In this document: piece by piece, positions 16,701 to 23,443 of the stretch | How positions within the stretch are numbered: position 1 is the stretch's first letter | How the letters are laid out: the number at the start of each line of letters is the position of its first letter | Assembly (NCBI GenBank): GCA_964393115.1 | Contig: CAYMST010000048.1 | Location: 1-23,443, forward strand | Direction of reading: 5' to 3' | Length of the DNA stretch: 23,443 nucleotides | DNA from: CAYMST01 sp964393115 | GTDB lineage: Bacteria; Bacteroidota; Bacteroidia; Cytophagales; Cyclobacteriaceae | Program-made: the position numbers and the translations under genes | The notes under the pieces: generated by a model | Told to the model about the DNA's origin: nothing | What the model saw: the letters and a program-made list of their open reading frames with translations, nothing else | The model's database searches: none

Positions 16701-18344
16701 ACAAACTTCCAGATTCCAGGAAAAATAGAAGCGGAGTTCTATGATAATGGCGGTCAAGGAGTCGCTTATAATGATGATGCGAATAAAAACGGAGATCTAT
16801 CGTTTAGGCCTGCAGATAATGTAGATGTTTTTGCGAAACCAGCAGCAAGTAACGGACGAAGCATCGGGTTCAGTAAAGCCGGTGAGTGGGTGGAGTTTAC
16901 CGCTGACATAGAGACGGGTAACTATGACCTCATATTCTCCTATTCATCAGGAGCATCAGCTCAAGGCGACCTTAAGATCAGTATTGATGGAAGTGAGCTA
17001 ACGACTATTACCAACATATTAAATACTGGGGGTTGGACGCAATTCACAACGGTGACCGCTGCTGATATTGACATCACGGGAGGAGATGATAAGGTGATTC
17101 GTCTGGAATATGTGAATAATGGTGGTTTTGACATGGACGCTATCGAATTTGTGAAAAACGATGGACCTCCATGTACCTTGGCGTTATCATCGTCAAGTGC
17201 CAATGTATCAGCTGACGGGAATACCACTTCGTTTATGGTAACTACATCCGAAGCTTTTTCGGTTTCAGAGCAAATGAACTGGATTAGTACTTCGACTAAT
17301 GGCAACACTGTTTCCGTTACCGTCAGCGAAAACACCTCAACATCAGCACGTTCTGGTATGATCACAGTCGCTGGTTGTGAAACCAAAACATTTATGATCA
17401 ACCAAGCGGGAGCCATTCCTGTATGTGAGTTTAGCGTATCCAAAACCAGCCATGCCTTCAGTTCCGCTGCTGGTAGCACTTCTGTGGTGGTTACCTCCAA
17501 CGAAAGCTTCACTGTTTCCGACAACGCAGGGTTTATCTCGACAAGCACAAATGGCTCTACAGTCACCATTTCAGTGAACGCAAATGGTAGTACCAATAGT
17601 CGTAGTGGAGTAGTTACCATCAACGGTTGTGCTAGTGAAACCATCGCCATTACACAAAGTGGATCGACGCCTTCAGCAGGAGGTGGTAAAGAAACATTTG
17701 ATAAGCTACCGACGCTTAACCAATGGTCTAATGGATCATTTAATGGCGAAGATGGTATCAAGTGGTTTTATACAAAAGCTAAGCGTACCAAAAACCTAAA
17801 CGGTAACACCATCAAGCTTGATAGGAGTGCAAACGGTTCATTAAAAGCTAACCTTACAGGAGGTATCAGCACATTATCGTTTAAAGCAGCTCCAACGGGT
17901 ACTAAGAATCCGAGTGTCATTGAAGTATTTATCAATGGGGCTTCCCAAGGGACATTTACGGTTCCAAAAGGTGCCACTAAGACATTTAATTTAACAGCTT
18001 CTGTGACGGGTAACTTTGAACTCATGTTCAAGGGAGTAAGTGGATCTGATCCTCAGCTTGACGATATCACTTGGAGTGGTAGTGGTGCAAGATCTTTCGT
18101 TAGTGCGCTTTCTGACTCACCATCAAGTGACATCAGCGTTTATCCAAACCCTTCCTATAATGGATCGATAACGATTTCAGGGTCACAGTCGGGAGTTATT
18201 CAATTAATGACCATTAAAGGTGAATTGATTAAACAAGACAACTTCAATAATAATTTCATTATCAGCGACTTAAAAACTGGTTTATATCTCCTTAAACTCA
18301 TAGGAGCAAATGGAGTAATCAGCAAAAAAGTGATTATAAAATAA
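13746..18344 (+). CDS. Secreted GH74/sortilin-like Asp-box beta-propeller protein (paralogue) with four BACON, one CBM6 and T9SS type A tail
   Basis: The protein has 1532 residues and is a close paralogue of the 6045 product. In order: a signal peptide (about 1-27, VTMAQ); an Asp-box propeller (about 28-808; STNAGETW, SQDRGASW, STNKGDSF, SWDHGYSW); BACON 1 and 2 (about 811-977); a CBM6 (about 980-1140, GEWVEF, NTGGW, FDMDAIEF); BACON 3 and 4 in tandem (about 1143-1308, one more than the paralogue); the ETFDKL...W domain (about 1314-1449); and a type A sorting tail (about 1463-1532, VYPNPSYNG, LKTGLYLLKL). D66 in CSDMEGVY and D464 in QGTADHG match the GH74-like acidic pair. Xyloglucanase-like activity is inferred only. 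An in-frame TAA at 13737 precedes the ATG; a second ATG at 13755 could be the true start. It sits 192 bp after the GH5 gene, behind a probable terminator. Confidence 0.85.
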   Translation: MIIMNSLVRRLTLFVSALCLSLVTMAQPSGWGKGDNWESLNPGGGGQHQDFYFDRNVQNRLWFCSDMEGVYRSDDLGKTWKFKGRDLNHGMAFVITQEEGGNRTYEGGLHGAHVSTNAGETWKEIAITRGDAIASIGVSKDHKTVVLGPGWQNKDPQKLQDAILDPVQPLKGKRIVYVSQDRGASWKEVTYQSGNAYRQVFGIAIHPTNDNIYLGSSAGVYVSTNKGDSFTRIPAPSGALNNPSPQDRFNSGCRGVEVSPDGKWIYATFQKSGNSKGNAKFGIYVAKTQGLNAAGDWTEVTANLSNAAEWYDPVIDPRSTANKHNILLGVVNSGGQNRIGLWEGVVNFNGDNVGNRSWKKIADKNGFNFQIGWEERGFIVRTFDYSPKTWNKKLIITMGGMNGFVGDPSKSGWPTSAASWDNIYCSPSTQSFGSVKTWATHGYASPFSYDVWAYENYMIQGTADHGILQSWDHGYSWTSKVFPNGVTNAMSCAVAPLNKPIVLADARKGFGAPPQGVGGLYANQLNNTTQQDGTWRLIGGSNPNSTGTTNGLPSRNFRSIYVDPSDANRVYIGTRNGGLWATENLQAVYNGSSNWKNIGNGALQSKDIRDVWVDPNNSSRLWVRADGGTIYRGVRAGVTNWSWTDMGGVAGGTTDLYVWDNNGSTNVVIASTIGGKKAVWLNQSPNAADWNKAGSWKNTGLTPAGSLSIRPEEWVRPGEPISLGGLAAHDNKIMVATMVNTHKKGLGLFLGTITGNNVSWTDWTADASNTDIPYPRGTQARVQLDKNGKAFYYIATNGTGPWRRPVPTGNVCAVSVSDSDLNFDKDGGSQSITVSSPQNWTASDNKSWITTSKSGSTLTISVSSYTGTESRTGTVTISGCQNRTISITQTGNQPCTLTVSKSSHDFGPSADDVIITVSTTEAFTVSDNAGFITTSVSGDEVTISVNENTGTTSRSGVVTISGCETEQVAINQSGVVPSGQSPFLGTNFQIPGKIEAEFYDNGGQGVAYNDDANKNGDLSFRPADNVDVFAKPAASNGRSIGFSKAGEWVEFTADIETGNYDLIFSYSSGASAQGDLKISIDGSELTTITNILNTGGWTQFTTVTAADIDITGGDDKVIRLEYVNNGGFDMDAIEFVKNDGPPCTLALSSSSANVSADGNTTSFMVTTSEAFSVSEQMNWISTSTNGNTVSVTVSENTSTSARSGMITVAGCETKTFMINQAGAIPVCEFSVSKTSHAFSSAAGSTSVVVTSNESFTVSDNAGFISTSTNGSTVTISVNANGSTNSRSGVVTINGCASETIAITQSGSTPSAGGGKETFDKLPTLNQWSNGSFNGEDGIKWFYTKAKRTKNLNGNTIKLDRSANGSLKANLTGGISTLSFKAAPTGTKNPSVIEVFINGASQGTFTVPKGATKTFNLTASVTGNFELMFKGVSGSDPQLDDITWSGSGARSFVSALSDSPSSDISVYPNPSYNGSITISGSQSGVIQLMTIKGELIKQDNFNNNFIISDLKTGLYLLKLIGANGVISKKVIIK

Positions 18345-18480
18345 GAAATGTCATGTGTAAAAGATGTTCATGAAGCTACCCTAAATATGGATTATTCACC
18401 ATTGACGTGGTTAACATGTAGGGAGTAGTGACATTTTTCATACGTTAGAGTAGATCATAAGGACTTAGTTGACCTTATCG

Positions 18481-18511
18481 AAACCCTGGTGGATATTCTA
18501 TCAGGGTTTTT
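18481..18511 (+). terminator. Rho-independent terminator after the second GH74-like gene
   Basis: AAACCCTG (18481-18488) pairs perfectly with CAGGGTTT (18502-18509), and the stem runs into a TTTTTT tract. It is 137 bp beyond the stop codon. The 6-bp ATAAGG/CCTTAT hairpin lies immediately before it. Confidence 0.75.
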
Positions 18512-18580
18512 TGTGTTATACCCTTGCACATAACGTTATATAACCTGATTCCCCCGAATAGCCGAATTACAGTATAATCG

Positions 18581-18600
18581 ATATGATGACTAAATCATAT
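18581..18600. promoter_or_regulatory. Inverted repeat ATATGAT-n6-ATCATAT
   Basis: A perfect 7-bp inverted repeat with a 6-nt spacer lies about 90 bp upstream of the promoter -33 element of the 18912 gene. Its size and symmetry suit a dimeric regulator's binding site. No second copy was seen in the window. Confidence 0.3.
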
Positions 18601-18643
18601 GATACAGGAATAACGCCTTGTCTTGCTCAAAAGAGTTACAACT

Positions 18644-18683
18644 ATTCGATGAATGAATGATATTATTTCATGAACAATCGAAT
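18644..18683. promoter_or_regulatory. Nested inverted repeat abutting the promoter
   Basis: ATTCGAT (18644-18650) is complementary to ATCGAAT (18677-18683). Nested inside, ATGAA (18653-18657) pairs with TTCAT (18667-18671). The outer arm ends only 6 bp before the -33-like GTTG at 18690. This is where an operator or activator site would sit. Confidence 0.4.
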
Positions 18684-18689
18684 TTGATA

Positions 18690-18721
18690 GTTGGAATTTT
18701 AGATTCCCAAACCTACTTTTG
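18690..18721 (+). promoter_or_regulatory. Bacteroidota-type promoter for the RHS-like gene
   Basis: TACTTTTG at 18714-18721 matches the Bacteroidota -7 consensus TAnnTTTG exactly. GTTG at 18690-18693 is a 3/4 match to the -33 TTTG, with a 20-bp spacer, close to the usual spacing. Transcription would start near 18728, leaving a leader of about 180 nt before the ATG at 18912. Confidence 0.55.
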
Positions 18722-18911
18722 TAACGTGCTTGGACAAATAGAGTGAACTTTAGAATGAACTATTTGCTTGATGAGTCCCACAAAATGTTTTAGATCAGTA
18801 TAGTATTTTTTTTGAACCATGACCACTTGAGGTCGCTTTGGTATTAGTGATACACGTTCTTGGACACGTTATCTCATGACGAAGCACTTGGTGGTAAAAC
18901 TTTGAAGCTAG

Positions 18912-21900
18912 ATGAACCTACTTAGAAAGTACACGCGTTTTGTAGCGGCTTTTTTATTGGTAACTGCCTTGCAATTTATATTCGGTAATTCAGTGGCGTA
19001 TGCGCTTACGGGAGGTCCTACTACACCAGAAGTCAGTTCTTTTGAGCCGGTGGATACTAATCAAATGGTAAATTTATCTACTGGAGATTTTGTGTATAAT
19101 ATACCCTTGTTAGAAGTACCCGGACCCGCAGGTGGCTATCCGCTGTCGCTGTCATATCATGCTGGAATCAGTCCTGCTGAAGAAGCCTCATGGGTCGGCC
19201 TAGGATGGAATCTAAATCCTGGATCCATCAATCGTACAGTAAACGGATTGCCCGATGACTGGAATGGAACTACGCTTGTTCAAAGAGAGTATTGGGAAGG
19301 AGGAATACAAGATGTAGGTAAAGTAGGTGTAAGCGTGGGTATTCCTGGCACTTCACTTACAGCAGGTGTTGGAATTAACTTTGTTAACGACACTTACAAG
19401 GGGAAAGGATCGGGAGCTTTTATTTCCCTGAGGAAAAGTTTTTCCTTAGGGGGCTCAAACTTTGGTGTTGGGATTGGTATTGAGGTTGGGGAGATGCCTT
19501 TTTCTGGAGAATACGTTTCTTTATCAGCTGGAATTACTTACACGCGTGAACATAAAAGTGGTGCATTTGCTGGGGCAAGCTTAGGAAGTAGTGTGACTGT
19601 TACAAAAAGAGGGGTATCAGTAGGACCAATAGGTCTAAGTACGTCTATAGGTTATGGGGATGAGAAAAAAGTAGGGGATGACACATATAGGGGTAGCTCC
19701 AGTCAAACATTGGCCAGTATAGCGGTAAGTGGTAAAGGTTGGACCGTTTCAGGGCTTGGAATGAGTGCTAGCAATATTAAGAATTCGGGACGAGTGTCTA
19801 GTACAAACGCTAATACGACTAGCATGAAAGTGACGAATACCATATCCGATATTTTGGGTGGTGCCATTGGGCTAGTGACTGGTTTGTCTGGTGTTCCTAT
19901 AATTCCAAGTTTCCGACGGAGTAGAACCAAATATAAAATTGACGAAACAGAACAAACAAAATTATACGGTTTTCTGTATAATAATCCTGGCGCTAGTAGT
20001 TTGTCAGACTTTGATGAACGGGACTTTGATGTTTATGATCTTTTTGAAGTGGCTGATGAAGAAAATAAGCTAGTTGATATTACTGCCCCAAGATATGGTG
20101 TGGGAAATGAAATGATGATGGGGGGTACTTTACCTAATGTGGATAGTTATGGGATGAGTGCACAGGGAGTGTCTGGAGCCTTGGTTCCTAATAATCAGCT
20201 GATGACTTTATACCGCAAAAACCAACTGAATCAATATGATAACTACCGTTTAATTCAGTACTATGGATCGATAGAAGATGACCAAGGACCTGGGGCAGAG
20301 AAAGTAGAGTTCTATCTAAATGGAGAGTTGGGTGCACGTTGGTTGTATGATTCAGACCATTCGAGTTTTTTTGATGCCTCATCAGGTTTTCCAGGAGGTG
20401 ATCCGTTGCATTATTCGTTTTCGGATGATGAAATAGAGTCATTAGTCTCTGGAAAGACTAAATTCGATAACAAGCGCATTACAAGTACAGATGTGAAGTG
20501 GTATACGGTTGGGGAGATGAATGAATCTAGTTCTAAAGAGCTATTGTACACGAGTTCAAAGCCTTCCACTGACGGAAAGTTTACGTATGACGAAAACATA
20601 GAAAGCCAAATTGCCGGTTATGTAGTCACCAATCCTTCTGGAGTTTCTTATCATTTTTCTCTTCCAGCATATTTGAAAGAACAAACTTCTCATTCTGAGA
20701 ATATTGCACAAGAAGGTGGACAATTTTATACTAATATCAAAAGGACTGAAAAATATGCATATACCTGGCACCTTACAGCTGTAACAGGCCCTGACTATGT
20801 GGATATCAATGGGGATGGCTTGGCTAATAAGGGAGATTGGGGGTACTGGGTAAATTTAGAATACGGAAAATGGGTTGAGGACTATAAGTTTCGAACACCC
20901 GGGATTGGGTATGAATATGATTGGGATGGTAATTTTAAGAATTACGGAAATGGGAAGAAGGAAGTGTATTACCTAAATAAGATCCAGACAGCTACGCATA
21001 CTGCCCTATTTATTAAGGATGTTCGCACTGATGGCAAAGGTTTGGTGGACCATGGTGCGGATGCCTCTTTTCAGCCAATACCGTGTAGTGAATACCCACA
21101 TTCACTGTTGAAGTTATCTAGAATTATACTTTTGAAAAATGATCAACTCCCGGTTTTAAATTATACAGATAATGATAATCATGGGAAGTTGTCTTGTATG
21201 GACAAGCGTGTACATTTTGGACAAAATGTGTTGCTTTCGGAAAATATTTCTACTTCACAACTAAATCGACTGACCAGTTCATCACAAAAGACTATTATAA
21301 TGAATCAGAGTTACGAGATGATGCCGGGAACGCCTAATAGCTTTACTCTTGCCAATTTATACTCAGATGCACCTTCAACGGTTAGGGATTTGGACAAGGA
21401 AGGTAAATTGACCCTTAATAGCATTCAGCAGTTAGGCAATGACGGTAATGTCTATTTACCACCAACTCAGTTTTCATATATAAACCCAAAAACTAGCTAT
21501 TGTCATAAATGTACCGACTACTGGGGGATGTATAAAAGTGACTATGATGATCGTTTGGAGGATCTTAATATAAAGCGCATGCCGAGCGAAGTATCCAAAA
21601 CTAAAATGGATACTTGGTCGCTAAATGAAATACGAACACCATTGGGCGGTCGCATTCAGGTCAAACATGAGAGTGATGACTATTCAAACTCGTTTCTAGA
21701 TGATAATAAGGTAAACTTTGCCATCAAGAGTCTTCGAGTTCCTAATGACGGATCTAACACCTATGTATTAGGCTTTGAACATTTCGATGGATTCAGCAAC
21801 ATGTTTGAGCTTGGCCAAGAAGTCAGCTTTTTCGGGGTAATAAGTAGTGCTCTTAAAGTATTGTTCAATATGGATCGTACATTAGGAGGGTGTCAGGATG

Positions 21901-23443
21901 TTGAGTATTTCAGACTGAATGATGTTCAAATACATCAACATTTGTGTACAATAGAAAGCATAGGAGACCACTCATTAACATTGCGTTATTCAAGTGGTGA
22001 ACCGGAGCGGATAGACTATAATGTTCCTTTAACAGCAGATCAATCGAGTCGCACTGGTAATCCAGAAGGTATTGCCCCGCCTCCAAGCGGTTGTGAAAGC
22101 TTATTTGGATTAAATGGATGTTCTTATAACGATGAATCAGAGACCACTTATTATCAAGACTTCCTTGGCGGTGAGATTATATTTTCAATTGATGAGCGGA
22201 AGATTGGCGGTGGTCTACGAGTGCAGGAATTGAGTGTTAGCGATCCTTTTAGGGATGTGATTTACAAAACTAAATATGATTACGTTGATCCAACTACCGG
22301 TTATTCTTCAGGTCACACTACTTATGTACCGTTAGTTACGAATGCCTTAAAAATAGATTATCCAGATAGCTATGGTCAGTGGGCAGTAGGTTATACGAAG
22401 GGAGGGAACTGGTGTGAAGAGCGTTCGTTTTTTGGAAGGTTAATTCAGAATCTTACAGCGAATTCTGAAGCTATCCTACTTCCTAAATTAAAGCGATCTC
22501 CGAGTGTCAACTTTGATTTTTTAAAAAGATCAATTAATGGAGTAAATGCAGTACTTAAATCACTAGATAAATCCACTATTACACAATTAGCCATTAATCA
22601 TGGCGATTATGGAATTATTTTTAAGCGCAACCAATTATTTGCTGAGCGTATGGCTAAGGAAAGCATCGTACCAGCACCTGGGATTACTTACAAGTATGTT
22701 CGGGTCACTAATGAGATAACCAAGCAGGATGCAACCCCTACAGCGTTGTCAGTAACTCAGCATGAGCATGTTGTATTTGAGAGTAAGTTTTGTTCTACAA
22801 AAAGTAGTAAGAATAAAGGGAAGAAATTTTATCCAGATCGCAATCATAAATTTGTTTTGGGAACTCGAACCTATAAAGTTCCTAATCCTAATTATGATTC
22901 CCATGATCCTAATTCGGTAAAGTTTTTAAGTATTCCGCAAGAGCTGAAATACAGAGATATCGCCACGCGAGGGGTAGAAATCATGACTCTAGTGGCTCCA
23001 GTAGGATCTGAGAAGTCTATGACTGTATTCGATGCTCAAGGTGATGCCCTAATCAAAAACGAGAATATTTATTTATATGATTATTACCCATCTATTGAGG
23101 AATACAAAGATGGGTTGTTTGATATGTTTGACACTTTAGGAATCAACAAAGAAGTGTTTGTGAATGCCAGATATATTCCAGTTGAAAGTAAGACACGTGA
23201 TCAAAGGGTGGACGGTGAAAAAGTAGAAGCTGAATACTTTAAACATAATTTAGTTGGAGTTGAGACGAGTAGGATACAGCTTCCAGCTTTACAAATAGGT
23301 CAACGAAGTATTGACTACAGGAAGGGCATACGAAGTGAAAATTATGTTTTAGACTTTAATCCAAAAACGGGAGCATCAAAAGTAAGCTTGTCTATTGATC
23401 ACTTGGGAAATAAGGTCCTTGCCGAAAGCACTCCTGCACATTT
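18912..23443 (+). CDS. Very large SpvB/RHS-like secreted protein, N-terminal part (3' end missing)
   Basis: The frame runs open for 1510 codons to the window edge with no stop. The start is firm: a TAG codon directly abuts the ATG. A signal peptide (about 1-31, VAYA/LTGG) is followed by a conserved Bacteroidota N-terminal module (about 56-117) with STGDFVYNIPLLEVPGP, SLSYHAG, EEASWVGLGWNLNPG and GLPDDW. I recognise this from giant RHS/SpvB-type cell-surface proteins. A Gly/Ser/Val-rich stretch follows (about 125-310). At about 630 there is VDINGDGLANKGDWGYWV, another hallmark of this group. Members usually continue into YD/RHS repeats and variable, sometimes toxic, C-termini; none of that lies in view. 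Its role (surface polymer or polymorphic toxin) cannot be decided here. It has its own promoter and is transcriptionally separate from the hydrolase genes. Confidence 0.85.
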   Translation, partial: MNLLRKYTRFVAAFLLVTALQFIFGNSVAYALTGGPTTPEVSSFEPVDTNQMVNLSTGDFVYNIPLLEVPGPAGGYPLSLSYHAGISPAEEASWVGLGWNLNPGSINRTVNGLPDDWNGTTLVQREYWEGGIQDVGKVGVSVGIPGTSLTAGVGINFVNDTYKGKGSGAFISLRKSFSLGGSNFGVGIGIEVGEMPFSGEYVSLSAGITYTREHKSGAFAGASLGSSVTVTKRGVSVGPIGLSTSIGYGDEKKVGDDTYRGSSSQTLASIAVSGKGWTVSGLGMSASNIKNSGRVSSTNANTTSMKVTNTISDILGGAIGLVTGLSGVPIIPSFRRSRTKYKIDETEQTKLYGFLYNNPGASSLSDFDERDFDVYDLFEVADEENKLVDITAPRYGVGNEMMMGGTLPNVDSYGMSAQGVSGALVPNNQLMTLYRKNQLNQYDNYRLIQYYGSIEDDQGPGAEKVEFYLNGELGARWLYDSDHSSFFDASSGFPGGDPLHYSFSDDEIESLVSGKTKFDNKRITSTDVKWYTVGEMNESSSKELLYTSSKPSTDGKFTYDENIESQIAGYVVTNPSGVSYHFSLPAYLKEQTSHSENIAQEGGQFYTNIKRTEKYAYTWHLTAVTGPDYVDINGDGLANKGDWGYWVNLEYGKWVEDYKFRTPGIGYEYDWDGNFKNYGNGKKEVYYLNKIQTATHTALFIKDVRTDGKGLVDHGADASFQPIPCSEYPHSLLKLSRIILLKNDQLPVLNYTDNDNHGKLSCMDKRVHFGQNVLLSENISTSQLNRLTSSSQKTIIMNQSYEMMPGTPNSFTLANLYSDAPSTVRDLDKEGKLTLNSIQQLGNDGNVYLPPTQFSYINPKTSYCHKCTDYWGMYKSDYDDRLEDLNIKRMPSEVSKTKMDTWSLNEIRTPLGGRIQVKHESDDYSNSFLDDNKVNFAIKSLRVPNDGSNTYVLGFEHFDGFSNMFELGQEVSFFGVISSALKVLFNMDRTLGGCQDVEYFRLNDVQIHQHLCTIESIGDHSLTLRYSSGEPERIDYNVPLTADQSSRTGNPEGIAPPPSGCESLFGLNGCSYNDESETTYYQDFLGGEIIFSIDERKIGGGLRVQELSVSDPFRDVIYKTKYDYVDPTTGYSSGHTTYVPLVTNALKIDYPDSYGQWAVGYTKGGNWCEERSFFGRLIQNLTANSEAILLPKLKRSPSVNFDFLKRSINGVNAVLKSLDKSTITQLAINHGDYGIIFKRNQLFAERMAKESIVPAPGITYKYVRVTNEITKQDATPTALSVTQHEHVVFESKFCSTKSSKNKGKKFYPDRNHKFVLGTRTYKVPNPNYDSHDPNSVKFLSIPQELKYRDIATRGVEIMTLVAPVGSEKSMTVFDAQGDALIKNENIYLYDYYPSIEEYKDGLFDMFDTLGINKEVFVNARYIPVESKTRDQRVDGEKVEAEYFKHNLVGVETSRIQLPALQIGQRSIDYRKGIRSENYVLDFNPKTGASKVSLSIDHLGNKVLAESTPAH

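Larger units (their letters stand above)
18345..18911. other. Intergenic control region (567 bp) between the GH74-like paralogue and the RHS-like gene
   Basis: No gene is visible on either strand. The left part holds a small hairpin (ATAAGG/CCTTAT, 18457-18478) and a clear terminator (18481-18511). The right part holds a 7-bp inverted repeat (18581-18600), a nested inverted repeat (18644-18683), a consensus promoter (18690-18721) and a leader of roughly 180 nt with a repeated 13-mer. Confidence 0.65.

Noticed and set aside
6045..18344. CRISPR-like or transposon-like reading of the long repeated segments
   Set aside because: The repeats are coding protein modules (BACON, CBM6, sorting tails) diverged at synonymous sites. 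There are no terminal inverted repeats, transposase or regular short repeats with spacers.

Overview
The window looks like a chromosomal segment of a member of the Bacteroidota, probably a free-living non-Bacteroidales lineage such as Cytophagales or Saprospirales (the rank is inference). The evidence is type IX secretion system (T9SS) C-terminal signals of both type A and type B, a PorP/SprF-family outer-membrane protein, BACON domains, a Bacteroidota-style RHS-like secreted protein and a TAnnTTTG promoter element. All five identified genes, plus the partial one at the right edge, read on the + strand and all appear to encode exported or envelope proteins. There are no RNA genes, IS elements, CRISPR arrays or tRNAs that I can support.

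Layout. (1) 1-5091: the 3' part of a giant Ig/cadherin-like repeat adhesin with thrombospondin type 3 repeats and a type B gliding-motility C-terminal domain, followed after 37 bp by a PorP/SprF-like partner. (2) 5092-6044: about 950 bp of AT-rich non-coding DNA with small inverted repeats. (3) 6045-18344: three large secreted multidomain proteins. Two are paralogous Asp-box beta-propeller proteins related to GH74 xyloglucanases and sortilins. They flank a GH5 glycoside hydrolase. All three share a C-terminal toolkit of CBM6, Cys-paired BACON modules, an unnamed 'ETFD...W' beta-rich domain and a type A T9SS sorting tail. Hairpin terminators follow each gene, so they look like separate transcription units. 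(4) 18345-18911: an intergenic control region with a terminator, inverted repeats and a consensus Bacteroidota promoter. (5) 18912 to the right edge: the N-terminal 1510 codons of a very large SpvB/RHS-like secreted protein.

Working together. The adhesin and PorP/SprF pair fits the SprB/SprF pairing of a type B substrate with its dedicated outer-membrane partner. The three hydrolase-like proteins fit an extracellular or surface beta-glucan (cellulose/xyloglucan-type) degradation locus that depends on T9SS rather than on a SusC/SusD polysaccharide utilisation locus, since no susCD genes are visible. Substrate assignments are inference from family membership. I found no clear-cut new system. 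The most interesting material is the divergent GH74-like pair with its repeated accessory cassette, the unnamed domain before the sorting tail, the CX7C-bearing adhesin repeats, and the nested inverted repeat next to the promoter at 18690-18721.
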